Positions 4,001-5,225 of a stretch of 5,225 bases of DNA are shown piece after piece; position 1 is the first letter of the stretch; each line of letters begins with the position of its first letter. Origin of the DNA: Oscillospiraceae bacterium (lineage in GTDB: Bacteria; Bacillota; Clostridia; Oscillospirales; CAG-272); assembly GCA_009788105.1 (NCBI GenBank), contig WQSD01000103.1, forward strand, positions 1 to 5,225. The letters run 5' to 3'. The notes under the pieces were generated by a model that was not told where the DNA came from, did no database searches, and saw only the letters and a list, made by a program, of their open reading frames with translations. A program made the translations under genes and the position numbers.

Positions 4001-4153
4001 ATTACCAAGTATTTTCCATTTATTCCTTGTGCAAAATGTTACGAAATATACTCCACTTAAAGAATAATTATAACCACTTAAGCGTATTTTTTTCCGTACT
4101 CGCAGTTTTTTCATTTCGTAGTTCCTTTATGGTGTCGAGCGAACGACCAATGG

Positions 4154-5225
4154 TCACATTCTGCGTGTGCGATGCGGATTTTTCGATCGCACAAGGCATT
4201 CTTTTCCATGCCCAATCAAGTCCTCCCGTCCGCACTTGCGAAGAGCGGTGCGCACAAGGTCGGCATTGTCCGGCTTGAAATATTGTAGCAGTGCCCGCTG
4301 CATTCGCCGTTCTGCGTAGTCGGGAATGTGTATCGGCTTGCCGGAGAAGGGGTCGATGCCTGTGTAGTACATTACGGTGGAGGCTGTGCCTGGGGTGGGG
4401 TAGAAGTCCTGCACCTGCTCGGGTTTGAGCTTGTTTGCCCGCAGAAAAAGGCTTAGCTCCAAGGCATCTTGCAAGCGACTGCCCGGGTGACTGGACATCA
4501 GGTACGGCACAAGGTACTGCTCCCGCCCTGCTCGCCCACAGGCAGCAACAAACTTGCGGGCGAATCGCTCGTACATCTCTGCCGAGGGCTTGCCCATGGC
4601 GGAAAGCACATGAGAGCTGACGTGTTCCGGGGCGACTTTCAGCTGACCGCTTACGTGATACGCCACAAGTTCGTCGAAAAACGTCTTGTCCCTGTCGTGC
4701 AACAGGTAGTCATAGCGAATCCCGGAGCGGACGAAAACCCGCTTCACGCCGTCGATTTTCCGCGCTTTTCGCAGGATAGACAAATACTCCTCGTGGTTTA
4801 CCTCAAGGTGCGGACAGGGGCGGGGAGTAAGGCAACGGCGGTTGCGGCACGCTCCATCTTTTGCCTGCTTACTGCAAGCAGAATGGCGGAAGTTGGCAGT
4901 TGGGCCGCCAATATCGTTGATGTAGCCCTTAAATCCCTCCCGCCCCGTCAAATCTCGCACCTCCGCAAGGACGGATTCTTCGCTTCGGGACACCACCTGC
5001 CGCCCCTGATGGAATGTGAGGGCGCAGAAATTGCAACTGCCGAAGCATCCGCGGGTGTGTGTCACCGAAAATTCCACCTCGGTGATGGCGGGGATAGGCT
5101 GGGTGTAGCTTGGGTGGGGTCGGCGGGTGTACGGATGGGCGTAAACTGCGTCAAGCTCGGCACGGGAGAGGGGCATGGCAGGGGGATTTTGCACCACCTG
5201 CCGCCCGCCGTACACCTCGGTGACA
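4154..5225 (-). CDS. ygiQ: YgiQ family radical SAM protein, 5' end cut by window edge
   Basis: Radical SAM enzyme of the UPF0313/YgiQ family; cytoplasmic, reaction unknown. The frame is open from the window edge to the TGA at 4156-4154, giving 356 visible codons. Counting residues from the GTG codon at 5215: FSVTHTRGCFGSCNFC holds the 4Fe-4S cluster cysteines C57, C61 and C64 (CxxxCxxC); SRSEESVLAEV follows; then GGPTAN (103-108). A second cysteine group C114, C123, C128, C134 ends in CPHLEVNHE, as in E. coli YgiQ. Later motifs are SGIRYDYLL, LKVAPEHVS, GREQYLVPYLMSSHPGS, QDFYPTPGTASTVMYYTG and the C-terminal DLIGHGKECLV. The GTG at 5215 is not a credible start: family similarity begins upstream, and full-length relatives (roughly 600-740 aa) have an N-terminal region absent here. 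The G+C content is high (40 of 60 at 4801-4860). A RAYT remnant begins 39 nt after the stop. Confidence 0.95.
   Translation of the reverse strand, partial: VTEVYGGRQVVQNPPAMPLSRAELDAVYAHPYTRRPHPSYTQPIPAITEVEFSVTHTRGCFGSCNFCALTFHQGRQVVSRSEESVLAEVRDLTGREGFKGYINDIGGPTANFRHSACSKQAKDGACRNRRCLTPRPCPHLEVNHEEYLSILRKARKIDGVKRVFVRSGIRYDYLLHDRDKTFFDELVAYHVSGQLKVAPEHVSSHVLSAMGKPSAEMYERFARKFVAACGRAGREQYLVPYLMSSHPGSRLQDALELSLFLRANKLKPEQVQDFYPTPGTASTVMYYTGIDPFSGKPIHIPDYAERRMQRALLQYFKPDNADLVRTALRKCGREDLIGHGKECLVRSKNPHRTRRM

Larger units (their letters stand above)
3887..4114 (-). pseudogene. N-terminal remnant of a REP-associated tyrosine transposase (RAYT, IS200-like)
   Basis: The 75-codon frame starts at an ATG with AAAGGA 8 nt upstream, 39 nt after the ygiQ stop. 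Residues 1-38 (KKIRLSGYNYSLSGVYFVTF, then CTRNKWKILGN) match the start of Y1_Tnp-family RAYT proteins, which usually read like RKxIRLKxYDYSxxGxYFVTICT. From residue 39 the frame crosses a REP hairpin (VVGAGFHARP), then translates other palindromes and ends after LRRGE. The HUH histidine pair and the catalytic tyrosine, which lie further downstream in full-length proteins of about 150-250 aa, are absent, so it cannot be active. The part at 4001-4114 is very AT-rich (16 of 60 G+C at 4021-4080), unlike ygiQ. RAYTs act on REP palindromes in DNA, which fits its position in a REP-like cluster. I could not find the rest of the gene in the window. Confidence 0.78.
3672..4153. repeat. Repeat-mosaic intergenic block between ygiQ and the methyltransferase
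   Basis: About 480 bases without an intact gene. From low to high coordinate: methyltransferase ribosome binding site (3677-3681); REP-like hairpin (3705-3730); direct repeat (3735-3752); two-hairpin element B, minus orientation (3761-3818); second direct repeat (3829-3848), overlapping a period-10 repeat (3844-3873); two-hairpin element A, plus orientation (3889-3934); a 7-bp inverted repeat (3935-3941 with 3951-3957); REP-like hairpin, minus orientation (3972-4000); RAYT remnant (to 4114); and a 39-nt ygiQ trailer. Nearly every base from 3705 to 4000 belongs to some repeat. I find no promoter I can defend and no hairpin followed by a T-run. Confidence 0.8.

Noticed and set aside
4144..4154. 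GACCA/TGGTC palindrome at the ygiQ stop as a regulatory hairpin
   Set aside because: The stem is 5 bp with a single-base loop and nothing supports a function.
5213..5215. GTG at 5215 as the ygiQ start
   Set aside because: The frame stays open to the window edge and the family N-terminal region lies upstream, so the gene is cut by the window rather than starting here.

Overview
The window reads as part of a bacterial chromosome with all convincing protein genes on the minus strand. Transcription order (high to low coordinate) is: a ygiQ-type radical SAM gene whose 5' end is cut by the window edge; a repeat-rich intergenic block with a broken REP-associated tyrosine transposase (RAYT) start; a THUMP plus FtsJ-like rRNA 2'-O-methyltransferase; a small cysteine-rich protein; rimM; trmD; and hisC, whose 3' end is cut by the window edge. 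The rimM-trmD pair, strong GGAG-type ribosome binding sites, the style of the HisC and YgiQ proteins and the kind of intergenic palindromes suggest an anaerobic Firmicute of the Clostridia, perhaps an Oscillospiraceae-like gut bacterium. That placement is inference from memory and was not tested by any search.

Layout. 1-791 hisC (partial). 792-1032 intergenic with a run of palindromes. 1033-1722 trmD. 1723-1854 intergenic with an exact 8-unit heptamer array and a small hairpin. 1855-2343 rimM. 2360-2629 cysteine-rich protein. 2646-3671 methyltransferase. 3672-4153 a dense mosaic of palindromic repeats plus the RAYT remnant. 4154-5225 ygiQ (partial). The methyltransferase, small protein and rimM are each separated by exactly 16 nt and look like one transcription unit that continues into trmD.

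How the genes fit together. Three neighbouring products act on RNA or the ribosome: a predicted rRNA 2'-O-methyltransferase, the 30S maturation factor RimM and the tRNA m1G37 methyltransferase TrmD. The usual rimM-trmD neighbours rpsP, the KH-domain gene and ffh are not seen. The methyltransferase and the small protein are more AT-rich than ygiQ, rimM, trmD and hisC in hand-counted samples, which fits late insertion upstream of an older rimM-trmD pair.

The least ordinary part is the repeat content. Two palindrome families recur: GTAGGGGCG-type REP hairpins (three places) and a framed two-hairpin element (two full copies and one half copy) in which the stem bases differ between copies while pairing is kept. 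At 3705-4000 these are arranged as a mirror-image composite next to the RAYT remnant. A heptamer array between rimM and trmD is open in frame with trmD and would give it a hydrophobic leader if an upstream start were used. No complete, obviously new protein system is present; the repeat biology and the methyltransferase cassette are the best leads.
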